Assembly (NCBI GenBank): GCA_015057025.1
Contig: SVFD01000001.1
Coordinates: 653,759 to 717,758, forward strand
Source of the DNA: Lachnospiraceae bacterium
GTDB lineage: Bacteria; Bacillota; Clostridia; Lachnospirales; Lachnospiraceae
Length of the DNA: 64,000 nt
Reading direction: 5' to 3'
The number at the start of each line of letters is the position of its first letter. Position 1 is the stretch's first letter. Under the pieces are notes generated by a model. That model was not told the DNA's origin. It worked only from the letters and a program-made list of their open reading frames with translations, and ran no database searches. The position numbers and the translations under genes were made by a program. Below are positions 36,033 to 46,583 of this stretch, in pieces.

Positions 36033-37664
36033 TTAATCTTCAGTCTTATTAACCGAATAAATTGTACGTTTTCTTGCCATTTCATCACTTTCAAGGTATT
36101 CATCATAAGTAGTAATCTTATCGATTAATGTACCATTGGGAAGGATTTCCATAATACGGTTTGCGGTAGTCTGCACAAACTGGTGGTCATGGCAAGAGAA
36201 GAGTTCTACACCACTAAACTTAATCATACCGTTATTTAATGCGGTAATGGATTCCATATCCAAGTGGTTGGTGGGTTCGTCTAAGATTAAGCAGTTTGCA
36301 CCGCTAATCATCATTTTACTTAAAAGGCAGCGTACCTTTTCACCACCGGATAAAACGCGAACCTTTTTGATGCCGTCTTCGCCGGCAAAAAGCATTCTTC
36401 CAAGGAAACCACGTACATAGGTGATATCCTTTACGGGAGAGTATCCCATTAACCAGTCGGCAATAGTTAAGTCGCTGTCAAATTCCTTGGTATTATCCTT
36501 GGGGAAGTATGCCTGGGAAGTGGTAACACCCCACTTATAGGTTCCTTCATCCGGTTCTAATTCACCTGTTAAAATCTTGAATAATGTTGTCTTGGCAATT
36601 TCGTTACTGCCGACAAAGGCAACTTTATCTTCACGTCCTAAGATAAAAGAAATATTATCAAGAACTTTTTCTCCGTTAATGGTTTTGCTGATGCCTTCTA
36701 CAGAAAGTACTTCATTACCGATTTCACGTTCGGGACGAAAGTCGATATAAGGGTACTTACGGCTTGAGGGCTTAATGGTATCCAGTTCGATTTTTTCTAA
36801 GGCTTTTTTTCGGGAAGTAGCCTGTTTTGATTTAGAAGCATTTGCGGAGAAACGGGAAATAAATTCCTGTAATTCTTTAATCTTTTCTTCCTTCTTTTTA
36901 TTGGCTTCTTTCATTTGTTTAATTAACAACTGGCTGGATTCATACCAGAAATCGTAGTTTCCGGCGTATAACTGGATTTTACCGTAGTCAATATCCGCAG
37001 TGTGTGTACATACTTTATTTAAGAAGTAACGGTCATGGGATACTACAATTACGGTATTTTCAAAGTTGATTAAAAATTCTTCCAACCATGCAATAGCATC
37101 TAAATCCAAGTGGTTGGTAGGTTCGTCCAGTAAAAGGATGTCAGGATTACCAAAGAGCGCCTTTGCAAGAAGAATTTTCACCTTTTCGTTACCGCCCAAG
37201 TCACTCATAAGCGAGTAGTGGATATCGGTTTCGATACCAAGGCCGTTTAAAAGATTTGCTGCGTTGGATTCTGCTTCCCAACCATCCATTTCAGCAAATT
37301 CACCTTCTAACTCGCTGGCACGGATACCATCTTCGTCAGTAAAGTCTTCTTTTGCATAGATTGCTTCTTTTTCTTTCATGACTTCGTAAAGGCGGGGGTT
37401 ACCCATGATTACCGTGTCCATTACAGTGTAGCTGTCATATTTGAAGTGATCCTGTTCCAATACGGAAAGTCTCTGGCCGGGAGTAATGGTGATATCACCT
37501 GTGGTAGTTTCCAGTTCTCCGGAGAGTAATTTTAAAAAGGTTGATTTTCCGGCACCGTTTGCGCCAATTAAACCATAGCAATTTCCTTCTGTAAATTTAA
37601 TGTTTACTTCTTCAAATAACGCTTTTTTACCAAAGCGTAAGGATACATTATTTGCACTAATCAT
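36033..37664 (-). CDS. ABC-F family ATPase (YkpA/YbiT-like)
   Basis: A 543-residue protein from the ATG at 37664 (GGAG 8 nt upstream), with two ABC domains, a linker rich in Lys and Glu (about residues 240-290) and no membrane segments. The first Walker A GANGAGKST is canonical, and both Walker B regions end LDEPTNHLD. Two motifs deviate: the first signature reads LGGNE instead of LSGGE, and the second Walker A is GSNEIAKTT. The second signature LSGGE is normal. ABC-F proteins act on the ribosome in translation control or antibiotic protection; the YkpA/YbiT similarity favours a housekeeping role. Confidence 0.88.
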   Translation of the reverse strand: MISANNVSLRFGKKALFEEVNIKFTEGNCYGLIGANGAGKSTFLKLLSGELETTTGDITITPGQRLSVLEQDHFKYDSYTVMDTVIMGNPRLYEVMKEKEAIYAKEDFTDEDGIRASELEGEFAEMDGWEAESNAANLLNGLGIETDIHYSLMSDLGGNEKVKILLAKALFGNPDILLLDEPTNHLDLDAIAWLEEFLINFENTVIVVSHDRYFLNKVCTHTADIDYGKIQLYAGNYDFWYESSQLLIKQMKEANKKKEEKIKELQEFISRFSANASKSKQATSRKKALEKIELDTIKPSSRKYPYIDFRPEREIGNEVLSVEGISKTINGEKVLDNISFILGREDKVAFVGSNEIAKTTLFKILTGELEPDEGTYKWGVTTSQAYFPKDNTKEFDSDLTIADWLMGYSPVKDITYVRGFLGRMLFAGEDGIKKVRVLSGGEKVRCLLSKMMISGANCLILDEPTNHLDMESITALNNGMIKFSGVELFSCHDHQFVQTTANRIMEILPNGTLIDKITTYDEYLESDEMARKRTIYSVNKTED

Positions 37665-37779
37665 TTTTAAAACTCCATTTCTATAAATGCTGAATTTGCG
37701 CACCATTTCTTATTGTACATAATTTTATAAAAAAAGCAAGAAAGTTTATTGATTTATCTAAAAGAAACCTACATATAAA

Positions 37780-37806
37780 AAAGAACGCCGATTATCGACG
37801 TTCTTT
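37780..37806 (-). terminator. terminator of the GGDEF gene
   Basis: AAAGAACG and CGTTCTTT (37780-37787 and 37799-37806), with an inner CGA/TCG, form a hairpin 10 nt past the GGDEF stop codon. On the minus strand it runs into TTTTTTATAT. Confidence 0.75.
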
Positions 37807-37815
37807 GAATTCGTT

Positions 37816-38934
37816 TTATGGCATGTTCTGAGATACAACCTGATTCTTTCCGTGACCTTTACCGTAGTAGAGTCTGTTATCTGCCTGCTGGATTAAGTGC
37901 TCGATTCGATCTCCGGCCTTGGCCTGAGCTACACCGAAGGTCATAGTTACCCGAAGAGTCTGGTTGTTGTGTTCAACCTTGGAAGAGGAAATATTTAAAC
38001 GGATGCGTTCGGCAATATTTCTGGAGGCTTCCAAATCACCTTTTATAATAATCAAAATCTCTTCGCCACCCCAACGACAGACAGAATCACAGTCACGTAA
38101 TTGTGAAGTTATGGTATTGGCAACCATAACCAAAACCTTGTCACCGGCATCATGACCATAATTGTCATTGACTTTTTTGAAATCATCAATATCACCCAAA
38201 ATAACACTGAAAGGTGCGTTATCTCTTTGTAATTCGTGCATGGATACATTAAGTACCTGCATCATACTGCGACGATTGGGAAGTTTTGTTAAAGGGTCGC
38301 GGTTGGCAAACTGTTGTAATTGCTGGTTGCGTTTTTCCAAAGCTGCACTGTTGTTTTTCATTTCCCAGGTAAACAGCAGTGAGAAGATAATCATCATAAC
38401 GTAAACAATAATGACATTAAAAATTTCAATTAACTGTGTACCTACAGAAGGTTCTATCACAAATAGCGGCTCACGGAACAACTCAAATAAAAGAGAAGTT
38501 ACAAAAGTCAGCATGGATACAATGGAAAACAAAAAAGGAAACAATGTTTTACCTTTAAAATCCTTAATAGTAGATGTAATGTAAAAGATTCCGGGTACAA
38601 GTGCAAGACAATATAAATTGAAACGCATAATAGTACCTATGGTAAAGGAAGTAATCAAAACAAAAATTACAATTTCAATACAGGCCAAAATGGTAACTAC
38701 TACATAATGCTTCTTTTTGGCCATATCCATAAGCCACTGATACAAAAAGAAGGACGCAATGTTATAAAGGATTAACCAAGTATTTCCCCAAAAAGCAAAG
38801 AAAATAGCAATCAGAACGTGTACAAAAGACAGTGTCGCCATAGTATATGTAAGCTTTGTACGATCTGATATGTATTCTTCACCATTTATTAAGTTTTTGA
38901 TATAGGTTACAAAATTTTTAAATAATGCAGGCAT
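37816..38934 (-). CDS. membrane diguanylate cyclase (GGDEF)
   Basis: A 372-residue protein. Residues about 25-190 contain five to six membrane segments. A short coiled linker (NSAALEKRNQQLQQFAN) leads to a GGDEF domain (about 208-370) with RDPLTKLPNRRSM, the active-site motif GGEEI (a GGEEF variant) and an I-site RDCD five residues before it. It should make c-di-GMP with product inhibition; the PilZ protein at 32668 is a plausible receptor. Start set by AGAGGTG upstream. Confidence 0.9.
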   Translation of the reverse strand: MPALFKNFVTYIKNLINGEEYISDRTKLTYTMATLSFVHVLIAIFFAFWGNTWLILYNIASFFLYQWLMDMAKKKHYVVVTILACIEIVIFVLITSFTIGTIMRFNLYCLALVPGIFYITSTIKDFKGKTLFPFLFSIVSMLTFVTSLLFELFREPLFVIEPSVGTQLIEIFNVIIVYVMMIIFSLLFTWEMKNNSAALEKRNQQLQQFANRDPLTKLPNRRSMMQVLNVSMHELQRDNAPFSVILGDIDDFKKVNDNYGHDAGDKVLVMVANTITSQLRDCDSVCRWGGEEILIIIKGDLEASRNIAERIRLNISSSKVEHNNQTLRVTMTFGVAQAKAGDRIEHLIQQADNRLYYGKGHGKNQVVSQNMP

Positions 38935-39165
38935 GTATACACCTCTATGTAAATTTAAGTAAATCTTTACTTTTATAATAGAATAACACTTATTTAAAAA
39001 AAATAAAAGAAAAATATATTATAAAACGGACAAAAATATTAAATTAATGGCATTAAAAAAACACACTTTTTTAACATGAAAAAGATATTAGTATGAAAAA
39101 AAGAGAAAAATAAAGAAAATAAGAGATAACGTGAGATAATAAGAGAAAGAGATATGCGACGCCGT

Positions 39166-39194
39166 TTGCAAAGAAAAGAGTTAGAAACTATTAT
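39166..39194 (+). promoter_or_regulatory. groESL promoter
   Basis: TTGCAA (39166-39171), a 17-bp spacer and TATTAT (39189-39194) precede the CIRCE element by 11 bp. Confidence 0.7.
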
Positions 39195-39205
39195 AAAAAT
39201 CGTGA

Positions 39206-39232
39206 TTAGCACTCGGAGACAGAGAGTGCTAA
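39206..39232. promoter_or_regulatory. CIRCE operator (HrcA site)
   Basis: TTAGCACTC-N9-GAGTGCTAA is an exact CIRCE element. It lies at the expected transcription start, so HrcA should repress groESL until protein-folding stress titrates GroEL. Confidence 0.97.
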
Positions 39233-39283
39233 CAAAGAACAAAAGAATTCTACATATATCAACATAAAAGGAGGCAAATAATA

Positions 39284-39568
39284 ATGAAGTTAGTACCTTT
39301 AGGAGACAGAGTTGTATTAAAGCAGCTTGTGGCAGAGGAAACAACCAAGTCCGGTATCGTATTACCGGGACAGACCAAAGAAAAACCCCAGGAAGCAGAA
39401 GTTGTGGCAGTAGGCCCCGGCATTCTTCCTGACGGAAAAGAAATTAAAATGAGTGTAAAAGCAGGCGATAAGGTTATTTATACCAAGTATGCAGGTACAG
39501 AAGTGAAAATGGACGGTGAAGAATTTATTCTTGTAAAGCAGTCTGATATTCTTGCAATCGTAGAATAA
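39284..39568 (+). CDS. groES: co-chaperonin GroES
   Basis: A 94-residue Cpn10. MKLVPLGDRVVLKQL start, mobile loop KSGIVLPGQTKEKPQ (residues 22-36) and GTEVKMDGEEFILV are present. It caps the GroEL chamber. Strong AAAGGAGG site. Confidence 0.98.
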   Translation: MKLVPLGDRVVLKQLVAEETTKSGIVLPGQTKEKPQEAEVVAVGPGILPDGKEIKMSVKAGDKVIYTKYAGTEVKMDGEEFILVKQSDILAIVE

Positions 39569-39584
39569 AAGAAAATTTATTTAA

Positions 39585-41249
<1,665 letters not shown>

Positions 41250-41289
41250 AAACCCCGAATTTTAAGGAAAAAGTTTGACGAAAGTCTTA

Positions 41290-41335
41290 GAAGGTGGTAT
41301 GCTAAAGGATAGTGTGGGCATGCCACTTTCTTTGT
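41290..41335 (+). terminator. terminator after groEL
   Basis: GAAGGTGGTATGC (41290-41302) pairs with GCATGCCACTTTC (41318-41330), including two G-T pairs, followed by TTTGTGTTTT. Confidence 0.75.
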
Positions 41336-41404
41336 GTTTTACATATAGATATTGGCAGAAACATGAAATGTTAATGTAAGTATAAAACATCGGAGGAAAG
41401 ATTA

Positions 41405-42133
41405 ATGAAAAAGTTTTTAGCAGTTTTACTTGCAACAATGATGACAGTTGCACTTTGCGCATGTGGTTCGGGAAAAGAACAGTTGGTAATGGCTACCAAT
41501 GCGGAATTCCCTCCCTATGAATACCATGAGGGTGATGCTATTGTAGGTATCGACGTTGAAATTGCCCAGGCCATTGCGGATGAATTAGGAATGGAACTTG
41601 TAATTGAAGACATGGCATTTGATTCCATTATTATGGCTGTTTCTACAGGAAAGGCTGATATGGGTGTTGCCGGTCTTACCATTAGTGAAGATCGTCTTGA
41701 ATCAGTTAATTTTTCTACACCTTATACAACTGCTGCACAGGTAATTATTGTAAAAGAAGGCAGCGATATTACAGGTCCTGACGACTTGGTAGGAAAGACT
41801 GTAGGAGTTCAGCTCGGTACAACCGGTGACATTTATGCAGGCGATATCGAGGGAGCAACCGTAGAGCGTTACAATAAGGGATATGAAGCAGTTCAGGCTC
41901 TTCTTCAGGGTAAAGTAGATGCAGTAATGATTGACTCACAGCCTGCTAATGTATTTGTAGAGCAGAATGAAGGTATTTATGTGATTGACGAAGCTTTCAC
42001 ATACGAAGAATATGCAATCGCTGTAGCAAAAGATAATACAGAACTTCTTGAGAAAATCAACGATGCAATTGCTAAGTTGGAAGAATCAGGTGAACTTCAG
42101 GCAATTATTGATAAATATATTGCGGCGGAATAA
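41405..42133 (+). CDS. polar amino-acid ABC transporter, substrate-binding lipoprotein
   Basis: A 242-residue SBP_bac_3 family protein. The signal peptide ends in lipobox LCAC (Cys20), so it is a membrane-anchored lipoprotein. ATNAEFPPYEYHEG, GIDVEIAQAIADELG and DSIIMAVSTGKADM are family hallmarks of His/Gln/Cys-type binding proteins. The exact amino acid is not readable. First gene of a three-gene transporter operon. Confidence 0.93.
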   Translation: MKKFLAVLLATMMTVALCACGSGKEQLVMATNAEFPPYEYHEGDAIVGIDVEIAQAIADELGMELVIEDMAFDSIIMAVSTGKADMGVAGLTISEDRLESVNFSTPYTTAAQVIIVKEGSDITGPDDLVGKTVGVQLGTTGDIYAGDIEGATVERYNKGYEAVQALLQGKVDAVMIDSQPANVFVEQNEGIYVIDEAFTYEEYAIAVAKDNTELLEKINDAIAKLEESGELQAIIDKYIAAE

Positions 42134-42150
42134 TTTTAACGGAGAGTTTC

Positions 42151-42849
42151 ATGAATTTTATAACGAATTTTGCAGATACATTTTATTTGAATTTTATAAA
42201 AGAAGACCGTTGGAAATATATCGTTGACGGATTGGGAGTTACTTTGCAGGTAACTCTCTTTGCTGTTTTAATCGGTATTGCGCTAGGTTTTGTGGTAGCG
42301 ATTATACGTTCTACACACGATAAGACCGGAAAAATGAAAATTTTAAACTGGTTGTGTAATATTTATCTTACCGTAATCAGAGGAACTCCGGTTTTGGTAC
42401 AGTTACTGATTATTTATTTCGTAATCTTCGGTAGTGTACGCGTTGACAAAGTTCTTGTTGCGGTAATTGCATTTGGTATTAATTCCGGTGCCTATGTGGC
42501 TGAAATTGTACGTGGTGGTATTATGTCCATTGATGCAGGACAGTTTGAGGCCGGCAGAAGTCTTGGATTTAATTATACCCAGACTATGATTCATATAGTA
42601 TTACCCCAGGCATTAAAGAATGTATTGCCTGCGTTAGGAAATGAATTTATTGTATTGTTAAAAGAAACATCGGTAGCGGGTTATATTGCATTGGAGGATT
42701 TAACCAAGGGTGCAGATATTATTCGAAGCCAGACGTTCTCACCTATGTTGCCTTTATTGGCAGTAGCGGCAATTTATCTTGCCTTTGTTATGCTGCTTAG
42801 CTGGCTGATTAAGTTATTGGAGAGGAGGTTGCGTAACAGTGAGCGATAA
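42151..42849 (+). CDS. polar amino-acid ABC transporter, permease
   Basis: A 232-residue inner-membrane permease of the HisM/GlnP type with about five membrane segments. The coupling-loop EAA motif lies near [37 protein letters not shown]. Only one permease gene is present, so it probably works as a homodimer. It overlaps the ATPase gene by 11 bp. Confidence 0.93.
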   Translation: MNFITNFADTFYLNFIKEDRWKYIVDGLGVTLQVTLFAVLIGIALGFVVAIIRSTHDKTGKMKILNWLCNIYLTVIRGTPVLVQLLIIYFVIFGSVRVDKVLVAVIAFGINSGAYVAEIVRGGIMSIDAGQFEAGRSLGFNYTQTMIHIVLPQALKNVLPALGNEFIVLLKETSVAGYIALEDLTKGADIIRSQTFSPMLPLLAVAAIYLAFVMLLSWLIKLLERRLRNSER

Positions 42850-43627
42850 AAAAAGAGAAAAAATGGAAGAAATGAAAGCTGTTTGGGAAGCCTCCGGAGC
42901 ACCATTAATTCAGGTAAAAGATTTGGAGAAACATTTTGATGATTTACATGCATTGAATGGTGTATCTGTGGATATCAATAAAGGGGATGTTGTTTTTGTG
43001 GTAGGACCTTCAGGATCCGGTAAAAGTACCTTTTTACGTTGCTTGAATCGTTTGGAAGAGCCTACGGCCGGTGAGATTTTATTTGAAGGTATCAATATCA
43101 CGGATAAAATGACTGATATTAACCTGCATCGCCAGAAGATGGGGATGGTATTCCAGCAGTTTAATTTATTTCCGCATATGACAATTATGAAGAATTTGAC
43201 GCTTGCTCCTATGAAACTTCAAGGAAAGAGTAAGGAAGAGGCAGAAGCGGAAGCTATGCGCTTGTTAGAACGTGTAGGTCTTGCTGACAGAGCAGACGCT
43301 TACCCGAATCAGTTGTCCGGTGGTCAAAAACAGCGTATTGCTATTGTGCGTGCTCTTTGCATGAAACCTGATGTTATGTTGTTTGATGAGCCTACTTCTG
43401 CGTTAGACCCCGAAATGGTTGGTGAAGTTCTTGCGGTTATGCGTGACTTAGCAGAAGAGAAAATGACTATGGTGGTTGTTACTCACGAAATGGCGTTTGC
43501 CAAGGAAGTTGCCAGCCGTGTGATTTTTATGGCTGACGGTAAAATCGTGGAAGAAGCAGCACCTGCGGAATTCTTTGAAAATCCAAAGACCGAGAGATTG
43601 CAGAACTTCTTGGCGAAGGTGTTATAA
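42839..43627 (+). CDS. polar amino-acid ABC transporter, ATPase
   Basis: A 262-residue GlnQ/HisP-type ATPase starting at GTG 42839 inside the permease gene, with AGGAGG upstream. Walker [11 protein letters not shown]-loop [10 protein letters not shown], signature LSGGQKQR, Walker [15 protein letters not shown] and switch His in VTHEM are complete. It powers the upstream permease and binding protein. Confidence 0.95.
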   Translation: MSDKKREKMEEMKAVWEASGAPLIQVKDLEKHFDDLHALNGVSVDINKGDVVFVVGPSGSGKSTFLRCLNRLEEPTAGEILFEGINITDKMTDINLHRQKMGMVFQQFNLFPHMTIMKNLTLAPMKLQGKSKEEAEAEAMRLLERVGLADRADAYPNQLSGGQKQRIAIVRALCMKPDVMLFDEPTSALDPEMVGEVLAVMRDLAEEKMTMVVVTHEMAFAKEVASRVIFMADGKIVEEAAPAEFFENPKTERLQNFLAKVL

Positions 43628-43653
43628 AAGCAAAATAAGTAGAAAGATAAAAT

Positions 43654-43681
43654 CCCGGAAATTATTGTTTCCGGGGTTTTT
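43654..43681 (+). terminator. terminator of the amino-acid transporter operon
   Basis: CCCGGAAA (43654-43661) and TTTCCGGG (43668-43675) form a perfect stem followed by GTTTTTTGG. Confidence 0.9.
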
Positions 43682-43798
43682 TGGTTGTGAGAGTTTTTTA
43701 AAAAGTACTATGATTTTTTATAAATAGCGTATTGTCTTTCGTAAAATGGAGTTGTAATATACAAATAGGCAATATATTGCATAAATAGGAGGGGAGCA

Positions 43799-44263
43799 AT
43801 GAATGCATCAGAAATCGTGCAAATGATGGACCATAAATACGCTTTGTTCGGCTTGTTTTTTGCGTTTCATAACAGGCTTCAGGCGGTAGGAGATTCTTTT
43901 TATGAAGAAATTACCTGTAAACAGTTTTTTTTACTGGCGTGTATGAATTTATATCCGGAAGAAGCACCAACGGCAAATGAACTGGCTAAAACAATGGGGT
44001 GCTCGAGGCAGAATGTGAAAGAGATTTTGAACAGTTTGGAGAAGAAGCAGTTTGTCCGTTTAGAAACCGATGAAAGTGACAAAAGAAAAAAGCGGGTATA
44101 TCTAACCGAACAGGCAGAGCTTATGGGTGCAAAGTATCAACACAAGGAAATTGAGTTTTTAAAACATTTATATGAAGGGATTTCAGACGAGGAAGTAGAC
44201 AGTGCCTACAGCATTATTTCAAAGATAGAAGACAATTTAAAGAAAATGGAAGGAAGTTTATAG
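43799..44263 (+). CDS. MarR-family transcriptional regulator
   Basis: A 154-residue winged-helix regulator: helices before TCKQFFLLACMNLYPEEAPTANELAKTMGCSRQNVKEIL and the wing LETDESDKRKKRVYLTEQ are typical. It is followed after 1 nt by a flavodoxin gene, so it probably controls that pair and responds to a small molecule or redox signal. AGGAGGGGAG precedes the ATG. Confidence 0.88.
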   Translation: MNASEIVQMMDHKYALFGLFFAFHNRLQAVGDSFYEEITCKQFFLLACMNLYPEEAPTANELAKTMGCSRQNVKEILNSLEKKQFVRLETDESDKRKKRVYLTEQAELMGAKYQHKEIEFLKHLYEGISDEEVDSAYSIISKIEDNLKKMEGSL

Positions 44264-44264
44264 T

Positions 44265-44804
44265 ATGAAAACAATCGTAATCTATAATTCACAGACAGGT
44301 TTTACAAAGCGTTACGCAGAATGGATTGCACAAGAAAGCGGTGCGGACTGCCTTGATTTAAGCACAGCCAAAAAGAAAAATTTAGATGAATATGATGCCA
44401 TTATTTACGGTGGATGGGCCTGTGCGGGAAGCATAAGCAAAATCGGCTGGTTTAAAGGGAATATAAACAAATGGGAAGACAAGAAATTGATTGTATTTTG
44501 TGTTGGCGGAAGTCCTATAGATAATCCGGAAATAGAGCCGACGCTTGCAAAAATATTTACGATAGACGAGTGTAAGAAAGTCAGTGTATTTTATTGCCCG
44601 GGTGGTTTTAATTACGAGAAAATGTCTGCAGGATCCAAACTTATGATGAAAATGTTTATTAAGACATTAAAAGCGAAAAAAGACAAAACGAAAGAGGAAG
44701 AACTTATGATTAAAATGATTTCTTCATCCTATGATATTTCCGATGTAAAGTATATTGAACCTATTTTAGAATGTTTGAAGGAATATAAACGTATTTATAA
44801 TTAA
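44265..44804 (+). CDS. flavodoxin-domain protein
   Basis: A 179-residue protein with the FMN phosphate-binding loop NSQTGFTKRYAEW (residues 8-20) and a second loop YGGWACAGSISKIGW, the pattern of HemG/flavodoxin_5-type proteins. It should carry electrons as a cytosolic FMN protein. Residues 120-150 are a lysine-rich insertion. Paired with the MarR regulator; the redox partner is unknown. Confidence 0.85.
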   Translation: MKTIVIYNSQTGFTKRYAEWIAQESGADCLDLSTAKKKNLDEYDAIIYGGWACAGSISKIGWFKGNINKWEDKKLIVFCVGGSPIDNPEIEPTLAKIFTIDECKKVSVFYCPGGFNYEKMSAGSKLMMKMFIKTLKAKKDKTKEEELMIKMISSSYDISDVKYIEPILECLKEYKRIYN

Positions 44805-44870
44805 GAATATAATAAATTTTTTATACTTGCTAAATACTTTATTTAATTAATTAAATTACTTATACAGCTC

Positions 44871-44942
44871 CTAGAAGCGATATAAATTATGCTTGAAGAA
44901 ATCTGCATAAAATGTAAGTAAGTTTTCAATAAACTTCTTCAT
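44871..44942 (-). CDS. possible 23-residue peptide
   Basis: A tiny minus-strand ORF encoding MKKFIENLLTFYADFFKHN and four more residues. Support comes from a consensus ribosome site (AAGGAGG, 7 nt before ATG) and a plausible promoter on the same strand, TTGGCT-17-TATTTT (45008 to 44980), 38 nt upstream. The peptide is amphipathic with many aromatic residues. No family is recognised. It occupies the otherwise gene-free 390-bp gap 44805-45194, together with the regulatory site of the next gene. Confidence 0.4.
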   Translation of the reverse strand: MKKFIENLLTFYADFFKHNLYRF

Positions 44943-45056
44943 GTTTGCTACCTCCTTTCTGTCTTCTTGAGTTTAGCATAAAATAATTTCGGATATTATG
45001 CTAGCCAAATTCGTTTAAAAAGTAGTCAATTCTTGCAATCGTAAAATGCGCATTCT

Positions 45057-45117
45057 CATTTTGTGCATATTTTGTGTTAGATATGGTATGTATTTTGATT
45101 AATTAAGTAGCTATAAT
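45057..45117 (+). promoter_or_regulatory. activator-type promoter of the HPr-like gene (shared 34-bp site)
   Basis: The 34-bp site 45057-45090 contains two TTTTGT hexamers 11 bp apart (TTTTGTGCATATTTTGT). It lies 55 nt before a TATAAT at 45112-45117, with no good -35. The same site at the same distance precedes the lac operon at 46463. Probably the binding site of the AraC regulator encoded at 45520-46374. Confidence 0.6.
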
Positions 45118-45194
45118 CTGAAATGTAAAGAGGTAAAAGCAAACCGCACAAGGTTATGCTAAAAGACAACATACATATTAAGGAGGTAGTTATT

Positions 45195-45425
45195 ATGCAG
45201 TCAGTACAGATTTCTATTAACACAATGGAAAAGGTGAAAGCGTTTGTCAATGATATTACGAAGTTCGAATATGATTTCGACTTGATTTCAGGAAGATATG
45301 TTGTGAATGCTAAATCCATTATGGGGATTTTCAGCTTAGATATTAGAAAGCCGATTCGATTAAATATCAACACTGAAGAAAACACAGATGCCGTCCTTAA
45401 AGTATTATCGGCTTATATGATTTGA
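45195..45425 (+). CDS. HPr-like protein without active-site His (Crh-like)
   Basis: A 76-residue HPr-fold protein from ATG 45195 (AAGGAGG). The region where HPr has GIHARPA has no histidine (INTMEKVKAF here), so it cannot take phosphate from enzyme I at that site. It keeps the regulatory segment VNAKSIMGIFSL with Ser41, matching Ser46 of HPr. This is the reverse of the HPr at 15436 and parallels Bacillus Crh, which acts only through serine phosphorylation with CcpA. Function is inferred; HPr kinase and CcpA are not in this window. A terminator follows. Confidence 0.8.
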   Translation: MQSVQISINTMEKVKAFVNDITKFEYDFDLISGRYVVNAKSIMGIFSLDIRKPIRLNINTEENTDAVLKVLSAYMI

Positions 45426-45432
45426 TTAATAT

Positions 45433-45477
45433 AAGGAGCAACGTATGAAACATAATTCATGCGTTGCTCCTTTTTGG
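45433..45477 (+). terminator. intrinsic terminator
   Basis: AAGGAGCAACGTATG (45433-45447) pairs with CATGCGTTGCTCCTT (45458-45472, one G-T pair), then TTTTT. It ends the HPr-like transcript and may also serve the convergent AraC gene. Confidence 0.88.
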
Positions 45478-45519
45478 TAAGTTCGTCAAAAAAGTTATCA
45501 GGTTTATATGTGCTTTTTA

Positions 45520-46374
45520 TTATAAGTTAATACTCTTTCGATATTCGGAAGGGGATAATCCTTTAACCTTTTTGAATATGCGACTAAAATACAGAGGATT
45601 TTCATAACCAACAATTTCAGATATTTCTGTTATATTATAGGTCGAATCCTGTAAAAGTATTTCGGCGTTATAGATACGTTTGGATAAAATATATTGCATT
45701 GGTGTAGAGCCGGTACAATGTTTGAAGTTTCGAATGAACCAGCTGACACTGACATGATTGTTTTGTGCATACTCATCAATGCTGATATCTTCACTGTAAT
45801 GTTCATTAAAGTATAACGTGGCTTTATCAATTTCTTCCACAACGCGGGTATTGTCTGTTTTTGAGGAATTGATAAAGTATCTTTGAAGCATAATGAAAAT
45901 TTGTCTTAAATACATTTCCAGCATTTCTGCATAATTTTCCTTGCACATTTGCAACTCATTTATCATAGTTCGAAACAGGTTCCGGTAATCCAGACCGGAT
46001 CCGCAGTGGAAAACGTGTTTGTCATCTGTCAGACCATAGGAGCGAAGAATATTGGTAACATTTCCGCCGGTAAAATGCACCCAGTATACTTCTGTCTGGT
46101 CTTCGCCGTAATACTCGTATTTCTGAGGTTCTTTCGGACGATAAAGTACCATATGTCCGGCTGTCACAATCTGCTCCTTGCCGTCAAAATGAAAGTGAGC
46201 TTTGCCAGACGCAATATAGAGTAATTGAAAATCCAGTCTTCCTCTGGGACGCCAGGTGGGCAATTTAGGTCTGGTATATAGGTGATAGGTTCCGCAGCTG
46301 GTGACAATCAGAGGCTTGGATTTGTCTTTTATGTCTTGTGTTGAGTTGTTAAGATATGCATTATTTGTATACAT
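45520..46374 (-). CDS. AraC-family regulator, probable lac activator
   Basis: A 284-residue regulator. The N-terminal half is a cupin-type sugar-binding domain (YIASGKAHFHFDGKEQIV, then MVLYRPKEPQKYEYYG). The C-terminal 100 residues hold the two AraC helix-turn-helix units (SIDEYAQNNHVSVSWFIRNFK and ITEISEIVGYENPLYFSRIFKK, ending GLSPSEYRKS). It is divergent from the lactose permease operon. The shared 34-bp site before that operon and before the HPr-like gene, on either side of this gene, is its likely target. Confidence 0.9.
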   Translation of the reverse strand: MYTNNAYLNNSTQDIKDKSKPLIVTSCGTYHLYTRPKLPTWRPRGRLDFQLLYIASGKAHFHFDGKEQIVTAGHMVLYRPKEPQKYEYYGEDQTEVYWVHFTGGNVTNILRSYGLTDDKHVFHCGSGLDYRNLFRTMINELQMCKENYAEMLEMYLRQIFIMLQRYFINSSKTDNTRVVEEIDKATLYFNEHYSEDISIDEYAQNNHVSVSWFIRNFKHCTGSTPMQYILSKRIYNAEILLQDSTYNITEISEIVGYENPLYFSRIFKKVKGLSPSEYRKSINL

Positions 46375-46462
46375 TGAACCCCTCCATTCAAATGCTTGGT
46401 ATATCTTCTTGTAAAAACATACAAAAAAGTTATATTTTTTACCGCCTTTTTATCAATTTTAC

Positions 46463-46523
46463 CATTTTGTGCATGTTTTGTCTAATATATGATATGGAAT
46501 ATATATATTTATTTTTATATACT
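46463..46523 (+). promoter_or_regulatory. lac operon promoter with shared 34-bp activator site
   Basis: The site 46463-46496 matches 45057-45090 at 29 of 34 positions, including both TTTTGT hexamers. TATACT at 46518-46523 stands exactly 55 nt from the site start, as in the HPr-like promoter. Confidence 0.65.
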
Positions 46524-46583
46524 AACCATAACAAAACAAAGCAACTACAGACGCAGTGATAGAAATGAAGGAGGTACTTAATT

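Larger units (their letters stand above)
38935..39283. other. intergenic region, groESL control region
   Basis: No gene is seen. The left 200 bp are purine-rich and AT-rich without recognised motif; the right end holds the groESL promoter and CIRCE operator. Confidence 0.6.

Noticed and set aside
38935..39160. Protein-coding frame upstream of groES on the minus strand
   Set aside because: The translation is low-complexity Phe/Leu/Ser from purine-rich DNA and overlaps groES and its CIRCE operator.
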